Positions 1-11,480 of a stretch of 64,000 nucleotides of DNA are shown in pieces (the stretch's first letter is position 1; every line of letters begins with the position of its first letter). The notes under the pieces were generated by a model, which was not told the DNA's origin, searched no databases, and saw only the letters and a list, made by a program, of their open reading frames with translations. Where the stretch lies: the NCBI GenBank assembly GCA_943737045.1, contig CALSFV010000001.1, positions 186,001 through 250,000 of the forward strand. Direction: 5' to 3'. Made by a program: the position numbers and the translations under genes. Origin of the DNA: Parapristionchus giblindavisi. Its lineage: Eukaryota > Nematoda > Chromadorea > Rhabditida > Diplogasteridae.

Positions 1-393
1 GCTTCCTTTAACAGAATTTGCAGTGAGGAATTTGGATTTTGCAGTATCGCTTTTTTTAAATACCATTGTCAAATCTCTAAATATCTGAATTTACCATTAG
101 CATTGATACTCATTTTTGTTGAGAAAGATTGCACAAATGCAAACGGAGAATTTTAAGAAAATCTTTCGAGTGACAACGAAATCAATTACGAACATCACCA
201 TTGACGAGAAAATTTACACTCGAAAGACAGTGAAAGTTTTTGCAGGAAAAACAACAAGCAAGTTAAAATGCAAAGTGGCTATAATGGAATGCGACAGTTG
301 ACAAAAAATAAAGACAGAGATTTTCAAATTGGCTCGGGGTGTGCCATTCAACAATCTTTAGAAACCTTTGTGGGGAACGGTCTAGGAATGTCT
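1..393. other. gene-free stretch
   Basis: AT-rich sequence with only short chance reading frames. I see no splice-site pattern, RNA gene or repeat that I recognise. Confidence 0.5.
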
Positions 394-515
394 CTTAAAG
401 GCACACCCCAAGCTAATTTTACTCTCCGCATTGGCAACACTCTCTCGTAGACAAATAAAGCGAGAGAGTGTGGCCAGAGCGGAGAGTTTCAAATTAGCTT
501 GGGGTGTCGCTTTAA
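394..515. mobile_element. TTAA-flanked palindromic MITE, family A
   Basis: The two halves are near-perfect inverted copies. The ends read TTAA-AGGCACACCCC on the left and, reverse-complemented, TTAA-AGCGACACCCC on the right. The body pairs ACTCTCCGC..ACTCTCTCG with CGAGAGAGTG..GCGGAGAGT. There is no coding capacity. The same sequence recurs more than fifteen times in the window, including inside introns of the receptor-like and mucin-like genes. The TTAA flanks suggest mobilisation by a TTAA-specific (piggyBac-type) transposase; that is inference. Confidence 0.85.
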
Positions 516-2234
516 AACGTGATCAGAGAAAAGCGCAAATAAACTGAATAACAATATTACTGACAATAATGATCGAATAATAATAATAAGTAGCCATCAT
601 CTAGTATTTTACTTGAATGAACAAATTGATTGATTGATTGAAATCGAATAAGCCGTAATGCTAACAACAATCTATAGAAATCCTTGAAATCGATAAAGTA
701 TTGTACCTTGGAAAGCCATAGAATAAATTTCAAAATCGAGATCGGATGATACTAGCAAAATCGAAAAAAAATACCAAATTAAGCAAATATTTCTCCCTAA
801 AAGTCTCTAGATTGGTGAGACTCTTCTGGATTCACGAGGAGCGGGCAAATAAAGCGAATTCCCCTCTCACATCTCCATACGTCAGTCAATGAAATTGAAG
901 ACGGTCCAAAGCACTACGAAACAAACACATAGAATGGGAGAGACTCTGGGAGAGGATAAGAGGGCTGAAATCAGCAACAAAAACGTGGTAAATAATACTA
1001 CGTCCAAAGGCCAATGAGAGATCCAAGATACCCCGAGGGTCTTTTGGGATTTATCGTTATTGTAAAGGAATTATTGTAAAGGCCGGTCCTACTTTCCTGA
1101 GACAAGCAAGAAGGCAGGAGTGGCCCCCATGCACATCAGAGCCTACTCTTGATAAATGTGATTAAACTGTAAAGAACTGTAAACTGTAAAGGAATGTTAT
1201 GTGAGTGCGATCAACTAAAATGCATAATATAGAAGGTTTCGGAGGGAGACTGGCACTGCATCAGTTTCAATAGTAAAGATTCAGCGCATAATAATAACAA
1301 TAATATTAGTATTAAAATAATAATTATAATAATAAAATTACTCGCAATGGTTATTTTTGATACAGGGTGAGGATTAATGTGAAATACAAACTACAGAAAT
1401 GAAATCCTGTGAAGTATGATCATATTATATGTTGTGGGACAATAATAGCGAAAGACGCCCCAGATAGAGAAAGAGAGGGTAATCTAACAAAAGAGTTCAA
1501 GGAGGATTACATCACAAAATAGGCACGTGCAAACATGATATGATGGGTGGATGTTTTTTTTTTAATTTGGATTATCGGCATCGGTGGATTTTCATTTTCC
1601 GCAGGCGAGAAGATTTTTCCCGCGCATTGGAATATGTGAGAAATAGCTCAGGTTAATTTGAAGCTGGACAAATAGCAAGACAAATGACTAGGCAAGAAAA
1701 TAAATAACTGAATAAGTGAATAAATAAATAATAAAATAAATAACTAGATAATGAATAGACCTATCAACGTTTACACTCTCGTGCAAAAAAAAAGATGGTA
1801 ATAGAAGAAGATGATCAAAGTAGACAGTCTCCAACCAGCGTTGGGGCCTTCCCTGAGGACGACTATGTCTGATACAATAGGTAGAGCAGTAAGCGATCAA
1901 TAGTGACCCTGTCTATCCCCTCTTCCCCCACCCGGCCCAGTTACTCTATAGTCCTCCTCCTCCTCCTCCTACCTCACCTCCCTCGCCTCACAACTGTAAT
2001 AACTTGTTCGTGAATAGGGAGGAGAGGGAGAGTGAGAGAGGGAGGGGTAGAGAGGGGAGAGGAGAGAGGGAGGGGGAGCGAACTACTTAGATCACGAAAG
2101 AGTCAATTATTCGAGTGCGACTGAAAAAATTTTGTGATTGAGAATAATGATACACTAATGATCCACAATCATAATCATCATCATATCTATTCATTGACGT
2201 CATGCTCTACACAATGGATTGATATTCTATCAGT
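516..2234. other. gene-free stretch with simple repeats
   Basis: AT-rich DNA without a supportable gene. A TCC-rich tract (about 1950-1985) and a purine-rich GGGAGAGA tract (about 2018-2083) are present. Around 1080-1160 a short piece ending in a TGATAAAT-like sequence loosely resembles the 3' ends of the LINE-like relics at 13200 and 44850; I do not press this. Confidence 0.45.
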
Positions 2235-2480
2235 TAAATGAATAATATTAATAGATGTACAAGAACATGTATGCATGCACTTTAAATGTAAATTTTAAAA
2301 AAATATGTTAGCTAATAATATTCCCTATGGTGTTTCGGCCGCTACCACAGCGTTCTCATGACTTTCAAAGCAAGAACGACCGCTCAACATACAAACTCTC
2401 TCGAATACAATGATCTCTCCTTTGTCTTGCTTTGGAAGAAAAATGGCTTGGACCAGAATACTGTGCTACGTCTAGACACG
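2235..2480. repeat. dispersed repeat R, copy 1
   Basis: The segment from the AATATTAATAGATGTAC motif through GCATGCAC to ATGGTGTTTCGGCCGC recurs at 6100-6590 and 10075-10195. The part after about 2370 also shares scattered identity with 7160-7260 (GACCGCTCAACA, then a CCAGAA..CTG block). No terminal repeats are visible, so its class is unknown. The middle copy is split by another element, which shows that R is older. Confidence 0.5.
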
Positions 2481-3150
2481 CGTGATTATGATTTTCATGA
2501 AATGCTAATTGTAAGATCATGGAAACTGGACGAGCGGAGGAGGCTAAGGGATGATAACGACGAAACAATAGATGAATATATTTGCTACAAATTTAAATTT
2601 CATCCACGTTTTAGTTAAAACAGTAAATTAAATTTGCATATGCGCCGCGGGCGTGAGTTTCACGTTGTGCAAATGCTATAGGTTTGTACTTCAACTGCAA
2701 ATAGAACGATAACAATACGGGTTATGGGAGAACCAATGAATGTTGCATAATGACGGAAGGGTACATTACATACGGTGTTAATACAATAAACATGTATAAT
2801 ACATCTGAGATAGCATCACTATACCGGCCGATGGAGTTGTATTAAATGTCTAATGTAATTTGGTAACCGTTGCCGATTCTTCTATCTTTTGTAATACTCT
2901 AAAAACTGTGATTAAGTAATTTGCAGTTTGTCTCTTCTTTATTGTTCTCAATCAGTACATATACCATTATATATCTTCTCGTTTTTGATCCGTATAGAGA
3001 AGATAAATATATTATTATTATTATAATTGTTGAGACAATGATCACCGCTATGATACGATGAGAACACGTTCGACAAGTGTTGGTCGAATTTTGAACAAAC
3101 GTAGAATGATATGAGGGACGAAAACCATTTGTCTCTACATATCGCACTCC
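2481..3150. other. gene-free stretch
   Basis: No supportable gene. The short frames here have no partner exons or conserved motifs. Confidence 0.4.
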
Positions 3151-3270
3151 TTTCAAGGAAAATCCCAAGCTAATTTTGCTGTAAGCATTGGTAATACTCT
3201 CTCGTAGGCAAAGAAAGCGAGAGAGTGTGGCCAGAAAAGAGAGTAGAATTAGTTCGGGATGTGTCTTTAA
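3151..3270. mobile_element. MITE family A, diverged copy
   Basis: Recognisable from the paired ACTCTCTCG and CGAGAGAGTGTGGCCAGA segments and a right end in GTGTCTTTAA. The left end is altered (TTTCAAGG instead of TTAAAGG), so this copy is old. Confidence 0.75.
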
Positions 3271-4174
3271 AAGTCAGAAAGTTGCTTTCTCGCTGACAGT
3301 GTAGATCAAAATATCAAGAGCCCCTTGACAAAGGTCAGACTTCCTCTTGCAATTAGCACTGGGCAAGTGCAGAGGATTGTATCTAGTGTGAAAGATCGAC
3401 AAAACACAAAGTTCGTAATCAGAGAATACATTCGTTTGTTGCGTTCAGCTCTACTAACGCTATCAAAACCAACGCTATAATGAACTAAAACTACTAAAAA
3501 GGAAAAACTTTAAACTCAAAACTACTAAAAAAGGTACGAACTCAAACTATAATGCACTAGTATTGACAAACCATTTACAGCCCATCTCGACCATTCCTAG
3601 GGTATCTGTACTCATCACATAAAGGAACACATTGTGACATACTAGGAAATCCGATTCGGCCTGACCTCTTCATTTCAACATGGTCTACCTCTCTACCTCT
3701 ACCTCTACCTCTACCTCTTCCTCTCTCCCTCTCCCTTCCTTCTTCCTCTCCCTCCCCCTGATCTCTAGAACTACCTCTACCTCTGCCCTCTCATCCCTCG
3801 GGCGTTCTTTGCCCCTGGTCTCTCTCTCCGAAACCGTCCTATTCCTATTCAAGAGAGAACGTCTCGGATTTCCTCATAAACAAACACATGAAAATGAGAC
3901 GAAAAAAAGACTCAATGACTGTATAAAAAAAGATGAAAGAGGAGACTAAATCGGAGAATTGTCGAAGTTTAGGTACGCTAGATTGGCGATTGCCAAAAAA
4001 TAAAAATATTTTTTAAGAAACATTTAGAGCTATCAGAATAAAGGAAGAACGAAAAGTTTTGGGGTTGTTTTCTGAGTCACGAACAAATAAAAATAAAAAT
4101 AAGCACATGTAATTGACAGTTCAGATCGCTTCAGTAGGTCAACGGAGAATTGTCCATGGGATGAAGAAAAACAG
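3271..4174. other. gene-free stretch with pyrimidine-rich tract
   Basis: Between about 3686 and 3790 the plus strand is a run of CTCTAC, CTCTTC and CTCCC units. The reading frame across it (3680-3949) is a product of the repeat rather than a gene. Nothing else is recognised. Confidence 0.45.
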
Positions 4175-4294
4175 TTAAAGGGAGCGTAACCTCACTCAAT
4201 GGTCTCTTCATTGCGCACACTATTTCTCTGTTCTCTAACAACGAGAGAGCATTGCGCGTCGAAGAGACCATTGAGTGAGGTTACGCTCCCTTTA
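4175..4294. mobile_element. TTAA-flanked palindromic MITE, family B
   Basis: Inverted halves begin TTAAAGGGAGCGTAACC and contain CTCAATGGTCTCTTC and its complement, with an AACAACGAGAGAG centre. Both ends are TTAA. It is distinct from family A but of similar length and the same target. Other copies are at 8804, 13950 and 14557. Non-coding. Confidence 0.85.
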
Positions 4295-4407
4295 AATGGC
4301 GTAATCCCCTTGTACTACTAGACCACTTGAACGCTATTTAGATCAATCTTTTTGCAAACCTTGAACATAGACCCATTCATCGCGGTACGCTTTGAAAAAC
4401 AACAGAG

Positions 4408-4528
4408 TTAAGGCGTAGCCGCGAGCTAATTTGAAACTCTCCGCTCTGGTCACACTGTCTAGCTTTCTTTATCTGCGAGAGAGTGTTGTCAGAGCGGAGA
4501 GTAAAATAAGCTAGGGGCTTACCTTTAA
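4408..4528. mobile_element. MITE family A copy
   Basis: Paired AACTCTCCGCTCTGG and CAGAGCGGAGAGT segments lie within TTAAGG and CCTTTAA ends. The spacer TCTAGCTTTCTTTATCTGCGA is diverged. Confidence 0.8.
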
Positions 4529-5474
4529 CCTTGGATCCCAGAAAAGTATCCACATGACAATGTCATTTAACCGGGATGTTACTAATGTTACTCAATCAAT
4601 CTAAATCAAGTATATGACTAGATAATGTGATGATGAGATACTAATACTAGTATCTCTTGCTAATCCATTCGTGAATTCTTAATTTATATGAAGGTTCCAG
4701 AACCATATACTGCACTATCTCTGTCATCTCTCCACTACCTCTGTTACTTTATGAGATAAACAAAAACCTATGCAACCTTACGATACAAGCATATTATATG
4801 TTTTGTATTGCCCTCTATTCCGTTTTACCGAAATAATATACGAAAAAACCACGAATTCGAAGAAAAACCGAGGTAATCATGATTAACAGAGAAACGAATC
4901 TGGTAGTGATTAATATTTGCTTTGACGCTCAAAGGAGTACAGTCTTTGAATGGGTTTAATTATTGTACCCAAAGGACAGGGATAAGGTTACTGCATAACA
5001 ATTCCATATCTTTTCTTTCTTTCTTTATTCTCTTTCATGTCTCTCTATCTGTCTCAATTTCTCTCGATAATAATGAAAGACTGTTTGTGGGAAGCCTTCT
5101 CGCTGGTGCGAAAAATGGCGAAATATTTTTTTCAGCTAGGCACACAACAACTCAGTATTTGTCCACAAGGGCCATAAGGATAGTTTCAAATTATTATAAG
5201 TTGGAATATCTTGAAAAGGGATAGAAATGGAAAATATGGGATCGAGAATAAGCAATAGTTATTAAATTTGTAGAAAAGAGAAGAACATGAGAAAAAGGAA
5301 GGTTAGAGACAGTGAAGGGTGAGTAAGAGAGGTGTGTGAGGGAGAAAGTGGAGAGAGAAAAGGACAGAGTTAGAGAAAGAGGAGAAATCCACATACCCCC
5401 ATGGACAGAGCCCTGTACAGGCTTGCGATGGTACATATATTACCATCTCTCATACTAGCAGTAGACATATGAGA

Positions 5475-5547
<73 letters not shown>

Positions 5548-5917
5548 AATACACAGGGTAAGAGAGACAGTAAAGAAGGATTGGGCATATCCATAGCACA
5601 GAAAAGAACGAGGATGAGCATTGTGCGAGTCCAGCAAGAAAATGAGAGGAGGAGGGTGAGAGAATGAGAGATGGAAATAAACAGACGAACAAAAAGAAAG
5701 GATCGGAGGTAGCGGGGTGGGGTAACAATACACGGAAGCGTATGAAAAAAAGTGACTAGCAACAGTAATTCGATGGTTTTTGCTTGATAATAATACATTG
5801 TCATCTTTTCCCGAGACAGTTTCGTACAAAAACAAGAGAATACAGAGGCTAGACAAGTTTTGACGATAGATCAATGGCACTTGCAATTAGGGTAATTAAA
5901 TTATTCTTTAATAAAGT
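4529..5917. other. gene-free stretch with (GA)n microsatellite
   Basis: A (GA)n tract runs from about 5478 to 5548. Every long frame across it (poly-Ser/Leu on one strand, poly-Arg/Glu on the other) is a translation of the repeat. No gene is supportable. Confidence 0.5.
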
Positions 5918-6036
5918 TTAAAAAAAACAACGAGCTAATTTGAAAGTCCTCTCTGGACAGACTGTCTCGCTTTCTTTGTCTACTAGAGTGCTCTACCAGA
6001 GCGGAGTGTAAAATTGACCGGCTTGGGTGCTCTAAA
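5918..6036. mobile_element. MITE family A, degenerate copy
   Basis: GAGCTAATTTGAAAG, CTCGCTTTCTTTGTCT and CCAGAGCGGAG segments survive in the family order. The ends are eroded (TTTAAAAAAA and GCTCTAAA). Confidence 0.6.
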
Positions 6037-6159
6037 TGATAATCTCAACATAAACTGAATCTTCCCACACTCTCTTGCGGACAAAGTACGCGAGAGTATC
6101 GCATTAAATTAATAATACTAATAGATGTACACGAATAAGCATGCATAAAAAATATTTTT

Positions 6160-6532
6160 TTAAAGAAGGGGACCCACGAGATTTGTGCTGCACTATTGAC
6201 ATAAAGAACGTGGGACATACGAAGTGACATTCTGTTCTCTATTAGATTTGACTGGTTAAGCGCGTAGAGCGTGTGGCTCAGTGGTTAGTAGTCAGCGCTT
6301 GTAACCGCGCCACGCGGGTTCGATTCCCGTTTGCAAGTTTCTATATATTTGTGCTTCAATTTCAAAAACTCGCGCCTTTCCCTGGGCATATCAATGAACT
6401 TTAAGCCCGAATTACGGTATTCCGGGGCTTCTAAAATTATAGAGAAAATTGAATTTGTATACAAGGAGATGTGATCTATAGTTCTGCCCGGCCAGTTTAG
6501 TCACGAAAAAACTCGTGGGTCCCCTTCTTTAA
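6160..6532. mobile_element. TTAA-flanked element carrying a tRNA-like Pol III promoter
   Basis: Terminal inverted repeats read TTAA-AGAAGGGGACCCACGAG and its complement at 6513-6532. The interior contains an A-box-like TGGCTCAGTGG (6274-6284) and a B-box-like GGTTCGATTCC (6317-6327). A related element lies at 44350-44974 with the same ends and the adjacent TTTTTTCGT. Joining DNA-transposon-like ends to a tRNA-derived core is unusual. Confidence 0.7.
6267..6337 (+). ncRNA. tRNA-like sequence, probably not a functional tRNA
   Basis: A D-arm (GGCT pairing with AGTC) and a T-arm (GCGGG, loop TTCGATT, CCCGT) are well formed, and A and B boxes are present. The anticodon arm pairs only GCGC with GCGC around an eight-base loop, and the expected acceptor strands (GAGCGTG and TTGCAAG) do not pair. 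This fits a tRNA-derived SINE head or a dead tRNA better than a working tRNA. Confidence 0.55.
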
Positions 6533-6710
6533 TGTATTTTTTAAAATAAGTTAGCTAAAAATGTGCCCAATTGTGTTTCGGCCGCCATGTGGCCACTGGC
6601 CAAAGCTGAAAATTTTTAATTAATTTTGGATTAGTGATACCGTTGCATTGCCTGAATCGTTCGCCGACGATAAGAAGTAGATTCGGAATAGTAATTTATT
6701 TATCGTATCT

Positions 6711-6913
6711 TCTCTGGTATTTCGAAACTTAAAGTCTACTTAAAATACGTCACAGACTTGAAGTAGACTTTAAGTAAACTGTAAGTGAAAGAACATTTGA
6801 CGAAATGCATTACAGTATACCACACCACTTTAAGTACACTTACGTTTGACTTGAAGTAGAAGTCTACTTCAAGAGCAGACTTTAAGTAGACTTTAAGTTT
6901 CGAAATACCAGAG
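6711..6913. mobile_element. palindromic MITE, family C
   Basis: The ends CTCTGGTATTTCGAAACTT and its complement bracket tandem and inverted AAGTAGACTTTAAGT blocks. The interior AAGAACATTTGACGAAATGC is shared with the copy at 9108-9270. Non-coding. Confidence 0.75.
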
Positions 6914-7524
6914 TTAGACGTGAGGGCAAAATGGTATTCCGTGTATGATAAACATTGAAAAACGGAACGACAATATTAAGCTAAAATCAAGATCAACGCT
7001 TTGATATTAATACATCAAAAATTCATGGATTTTTAGTGTAGATTATGAAGAAGAGCATCAATTTTATATTCGTTGTTTTTTTCTTTCTTTGGCGCTTGTC
7101 TCTCATATGCAAATGGTTATCATCGAGTCGGTTTCTTATTCATCTGTTCTTATTCGACCTAGTGCCGCCAGAAGGACCGCTCAACAACGAAACTCTTCCA
7201 GAAATATGGCTCTCTCTCTTTTGGGGCCTAAGAAAATTGGATTACACCAGAACTCTGAGGAGCAAGAGTATCTCCAATGCGGAGGTCTTTGAATAAATCG
7301 AGAATTCCTCGCAAAAATATTCTCTTATTATTGCTACGTCCTGTTTTCTGGCTCGAGTTCCAGGAATTTCGCAGAAAATTCACAGAGAAAGGGACAAAGA
7401 AACAAAGAGCGCATGGACAAAAATAAGGAGAATTTACAGTATCCATTAGGTTCGCTCTGTACCTTTAAAATTTTACTATTCTTTGTTGTTTTGTTTTTAT
7501 GTTGCGAACAGAGAGGAAACTAAC
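6914..7524. other. gene-free stretch
   Basis: No supportable gene. Positions 7160-7260 share a weak similarity with 2380-2470 (see repeat R). Confidence 0.4.
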
Positions 7525-7992
7525 AAGGGGATGGTCGCAACTGGTCCTGGCCATATGAGATGGCAATAACATAACTGGGATCAGTTTTCGATGCTGCTTA
7601 CGAATCCGTTTTCAGAAAGTGCCTAAACGACCTGATTTTCGAGGAATTCGATATTTTAATTCGGAAATTCGTGTGGTTTCCTGTGCAAACCGTCCTGGTG
7701 GGCTGGTGAACTCATCTATAAACTCTCGCAATAGTTTGCGAGAGTTTATAGATGAGTTTATAGATGAGTCCTACTTACATTGCCGGATATTTCCGATGCA
7801 ATCCAGATAGTTTGTGAAGGAAACTACACGACTTTTCGAATTAACAAGACAAATTTCAATACCATCATAACAAATTTATAACAGAGGTCGATTAGGCATT
7901 TCTGAATACGGATTCGTAATCAGCATCGAAAACTGATCCTAGTCATGTTATTGCCATCTCATATGGCCAGGACCAGTTGCGACCATCCCCTT
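7525..7992. mobile_element. foldback element of about 470 bp
   Basis: Inverted arms start AAGGGGATGGTCGCAACTGG and are complemented at the right end. They contain GCCATATGAGATGGCAATAA and its complement. The centre is a second perfect hairpin of ATCTATAAACTCTCGCAA type. No transposase is encoded; frames across it are symmetrical by-products of the palindrome. Confidence 0.8.
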
Positions 7993-8154
7993 TTAAGAGA
8001 ATGTTGCGTTGGCACCGTATCGGAACAAAGGCAACGTCACCAAAATTTGTGGTTCACCAACCACGGGCATGATATTAAGTGTGCAAAAGGTCAGCTACCA
8101 TCATTTTGAAAAATTGTGTGAATATGTAGTCACCCTTGCTTCTTACAGATGCTG

Positions 8155-8808
8155 TGTGATGCTCAGGCTAAATTTTCTCTCCGCATTGGTAATGTTCTCT
8201 CGCAGACAAAAAATGCTCACAAGGGAATGTTCTCAACTCACCATGGAGTTATGACTAGAGACATATACCATTCGGACCGTCATGTGATTCTGTCTGGAAA
8301 TCCGTTGAGTCTACTTGCCACGAGCTTCTGGTATTCGAAAAAATCGATAATGAAATGTTGTTTTTCGAGGTTTAGCAGGCCTACAAAAAATTCAGTTCAC
8401 TGCTTAATGAACCTTCTAGTGTAGTGCGATTAAAAATATATATTTTTGGGGAAAAACTGAAATAGACTTTGACTTAAATTTTATAAAATATTTGCAAAAA
8501 ATTGGATGTAAGGTGGGAACGAACCAATAACCAATATAATACATGCATGCGCCTTGTACACAACACCAGATGGTTCATTGAGAAGAGAAGTGAATATTAA
8601 GTTTACCTACAAAGCCTCGAAATACAACATTTCATTATCGATTTTCTCGAAAACCAGAAGCTCGTGGCAAGTAGACTCAACGGATTTCCAGACATAATCA
8701 CATGACGGTTCGAATGGTATATGTCTCTAGTCATAACTCCATGGTGAGTTGAGAACATTCCCTTGTCAGAGTGTAGAGTTTCAAATAAGCTTGTATGCAT
8801 TCCTTTAA
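8155..8808. mobile_element. MITE family A interrupted by a foldback element
   Basis: The left MITE half (8155-8219, CTCTCCGCATTGGTAATGTTC) and right half (8766-8808, TAGAGTTTCAAATAAGC, CCTTTAA) are separated by a palindrome at 8220-8765. The inner element has ends CAAGGGAATG and CATTCCCTTG flanked on both sides by TCA (8217-8219 and 8766-8768), a clean three-base target duplication. Its arms of about 200 bp are near identical (ATTCGGACCGTCATGTGATT on the left). Confidence 0.75.
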
Positions 8809-8925
8809 AGAGAGGGTGACCTCACTCAATGGTCTCTTCATTGCCCACATTATTTCTCTGTTCTCTAACAACGATAGAGCGTAGACTGTTGAAGATACCA
8901 TTGAGAGAGGTTACGCTCCCTTTAA
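8804..8925. mobile_element. MITE family B copy
   Basis: CCTCACTCAATGGTCTCTTC and its partly diverged complement lie between TTTAA ends. It directly abuts the interrupted family A copy, with which it shares the TTTAA. Confidence 0.75.
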
Positions 8926-9107
8926 CCTTTCATGCCATTAGATGAGAGGAATAGAGACGCTTGACAGAGTTTATTGAATTCACCAAATTGAGTTGATTAT
9001 GTTATGTTTCAAAAGTTTTTAAAAGTCGACAGATTTATTGTTGTTGATGCCACTCTTCCATCTAAAACAAAATATAAAATAATATATCAAAGTACGACTC
9101 TGGTATT

Positions 9108-9270
9108 TCCAAACTATTCACTTACGTTACGTCACAGACTAGCAGTTTGCTGTTAGTTTACTGCAAGTGAAAGAACATTTGACGAAATGCATTGCCGTAT
9201 TATGCACCACTTCTAGTAAACTTACGCTAGTGTTAATGATAAGTAAACTACTAGTTTGAAGATACCAGAG
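9108..9270. mobile_element. MITE family C, second copy
   Basis: CTCTGGTATTTCC at the left and GATACCAGAG at the right enclose AAGTGAAAGAACATTTGACG, shared with 6711-6913. The internal repeat blocks have diverged. Confidence 0.65.
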
Positions 9271-10074
9271 AGAGTTTAAATTATTATGACACGCAAATGC
9301 AGAGATGCTTTCAGACACTGCACACCTGAGCAAGCGGAGCAAAACATGATATGCCCGAGGCTACAAAATATGTACGACTATATATCCCGGTAAATATGTT
9401 ATAGTCTGTAGCAGTAACAATAATAACACACTATGCAGCAGCGTAACTGTAATAAGTCACTATACGTACAGCGCGAGATGATTAGGAGGAAAATATCAAC
9501 AAAGCAGTATAAAAATATATCGTTATATACCGTAAGGCTGTATATTGAGAGTGAAAATATGTGTATATATGAGATAGGTAACACTATACTGCAGTAATTA
9601 TTTATGATATTATGTTACTTCGTAGAAATGGTCGTACAAGAGTGAATGAATAAGCTATAATAGATGAGAGAATCTTTCAATTTCAATCGTTCAATTATGG
9701 ATAATGTTTACTAAAATCAATCTGAGGAAAATAAAGGAAGAAAAGTAAAACGGCCCAGCTATTCGACCAACGTGGTAATAGAACAATAGGACGAAAACTT
9801 TATTTTCAAAAATATTATATAATAATAAAGTTAACAAGGTTAAAGTGAGACCAAAGAAATATGATCAGATGATGAGATGTTGTCTACGGCGGCATGAGGT
9901 CACGTCATATGAACAAACTTGTTTTGTGGACAGTACCTGCAACGCTTGAAATAGTTTTCATTTTTTCGAAAAGAATTCGTCATGTCAAACGAATTTGCAG
10001 AAACATTTTTCATCGAACAACAAAGACATTGCGGATGTTCGAAATTATTTGGGACTACATAGGGCAAATATTAA
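9271..10074. other. gene-free stretch
   Basis: AT-rich; no splice-consistent exons, RNA genes or repeats recognised. Confidence 0.4.
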
Positions 10075-10195
10075 ATTAATAATATAATAATAATAGATGT
10101 ACAAGTTTAGGTTTGCATGCACGTAAAATGTAAATTATTTAAAAGAATTATATAGGATAGTTATAGTGTGCCTTATGGTGTTTCGTATTCCTAAA
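10075..10195. repeat. dispersed repeat R, copy 3
   Basis: AATAATAATAGATGTACAAG, GCATGCAC and CTTATGGTGTTTCG appear in the same order as at 2235 and 6095. Uninterrupted. Confidence 0.5.
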
Positions 10196-10858
10196 ATTGT
10201 CCCCTGGCTGAATTGCGCCATCACAGGTGGGTTAATTATTCAGTCTGTGAACAATACGTAAAATGTAAAGGCAAATCCCGTTATTCACGGAAATAAAGAG
10301 ATCACTGCTAGGCCGTTGATAATTCATGATCAATGCAGGAATGATTTTTAACTTTACTTCAGGATATACTACGGAATTATGCCATATTTTATAGGATTTT
10401 TGAGAGTGTACCCTAGAAATTCGATAAATGACTTTGTCAACGCCTAGGGAACGGAAACTGTTGTTTTAAAATTCATGCATTCATCCTTTTACTAAATATA
10501 AATCTTCTTTAGCTGTCCTAATCACAATGTGATATTGTGATTCGGCAATTGCAGTGATATTTGCTCTCTTCTTTCTTCTCTCGACATCATATTTTGGAAC
10601 ATAAGTTTAATTCTTAGGAAACGGCAATTTTTAATTTATTTCCATATCATATCCCATATAATGTGATTGTCCCTGAGGTACATATTCACTCATGAAATGT
10701 TCTGAATTGGTCCCTGCTGCCTCTTCCTCCACCCCCACATCCACCGATTCGCCTTGGCGACGGACATCCTTCACAAGACTATCTAACAGATAATCCGGAT
10801 CCCATCCCCGATGCGTTCATTTGAAGGAATAAAATATTATTATTCCTTCTAATGAACT
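10196..10858. other. gene-free stretch
   Basis: No supportable gene; no strong repeat recognised. Confidence 0.35.
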
Positions 10859-11060
10859 GCTTTTCTGTCGAGCGTGCGGTCGATATGACATTGTTGTCCA
10901 AGTGACCATTGTCCACCTTCCCTCGTCTATTCCATCTACAGATAAGAAACCCAGTTGAATCCCCTCCCAGAAGGTGTTTGGAAAGCCGGGAGGTGTATTT
11001 CCTTCTTCATGCAGCCACTTCGGACGAAGCATCTACTGCTACGTGGGTTGTTCACTTCTA
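10859..11060 (+). repeat. LINE-like relic, copy 1
   Basis: The segment with GTGCGGTCG, TCCATC, GAATCCCCTCCCAGAAGG, TTTGGAAAGCCGGGAGGTGT and CATGCAGCC is colinear with 12915-13240 and with 44590-44875. Three diverged copies of one interspersed repeat are therefore present. The copies at 13240 and 44870 end in a GCTGATAAGATAAA tail typical of non-LTR element 3' ends; this one lacks that tail. Confidence 0.5.
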
Positions 11061-11238
11061 TTTCTAATGTTTTTTTTATTTTCTGGATTCTACTTCGTAG
11101 TAAACGCAGATATTGAAAAACCATCACGACATACACGATCGATGAACCGATGAATAGAAGAAAGAATTGTAACCCATTAATCTAAAAAGAACCCTGTCAT
11201 GACTCACCGCACCAATGTGCAGAAGTGATAAAGATGAT

Positions 11239-11480
<242 letters not shown>

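Larger units (their letters stand above)
6095..6590. repeat. dispersed repeat R, copy 2, split by an insertion
   Basis: Left part about 6095-6160 (AATACTAATAGATGTAC, GCATGCAT) and right part about 6532-6590 (AGTTAGCTAA, GTGTTTCGGCCGCC) match the continuous copy at 2235-2345. The two parts are separated by the TTAA-flanked element at 6160-6532, so copies 1 and 3 act as empty sites. Confidence 0.55.

Noticed and set aside
3680..3949. 89-codon Ser/Thr-rich frame
   Set aside because: It spans a CTCTAC/CTCCC simple repeat; the composition is repeat-driven.
5370..5886. Overlapping Ser/Leu-rich and Arg/Glu-rich frames
   Set aside because: They follow the (GA)n repeat and lack partner exons.
8500..8590. 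Possible tRNA relic (GGTTCGTTCC on the minus strand)
   Set aside because: Only a B-box-like string; other arms do not fold.
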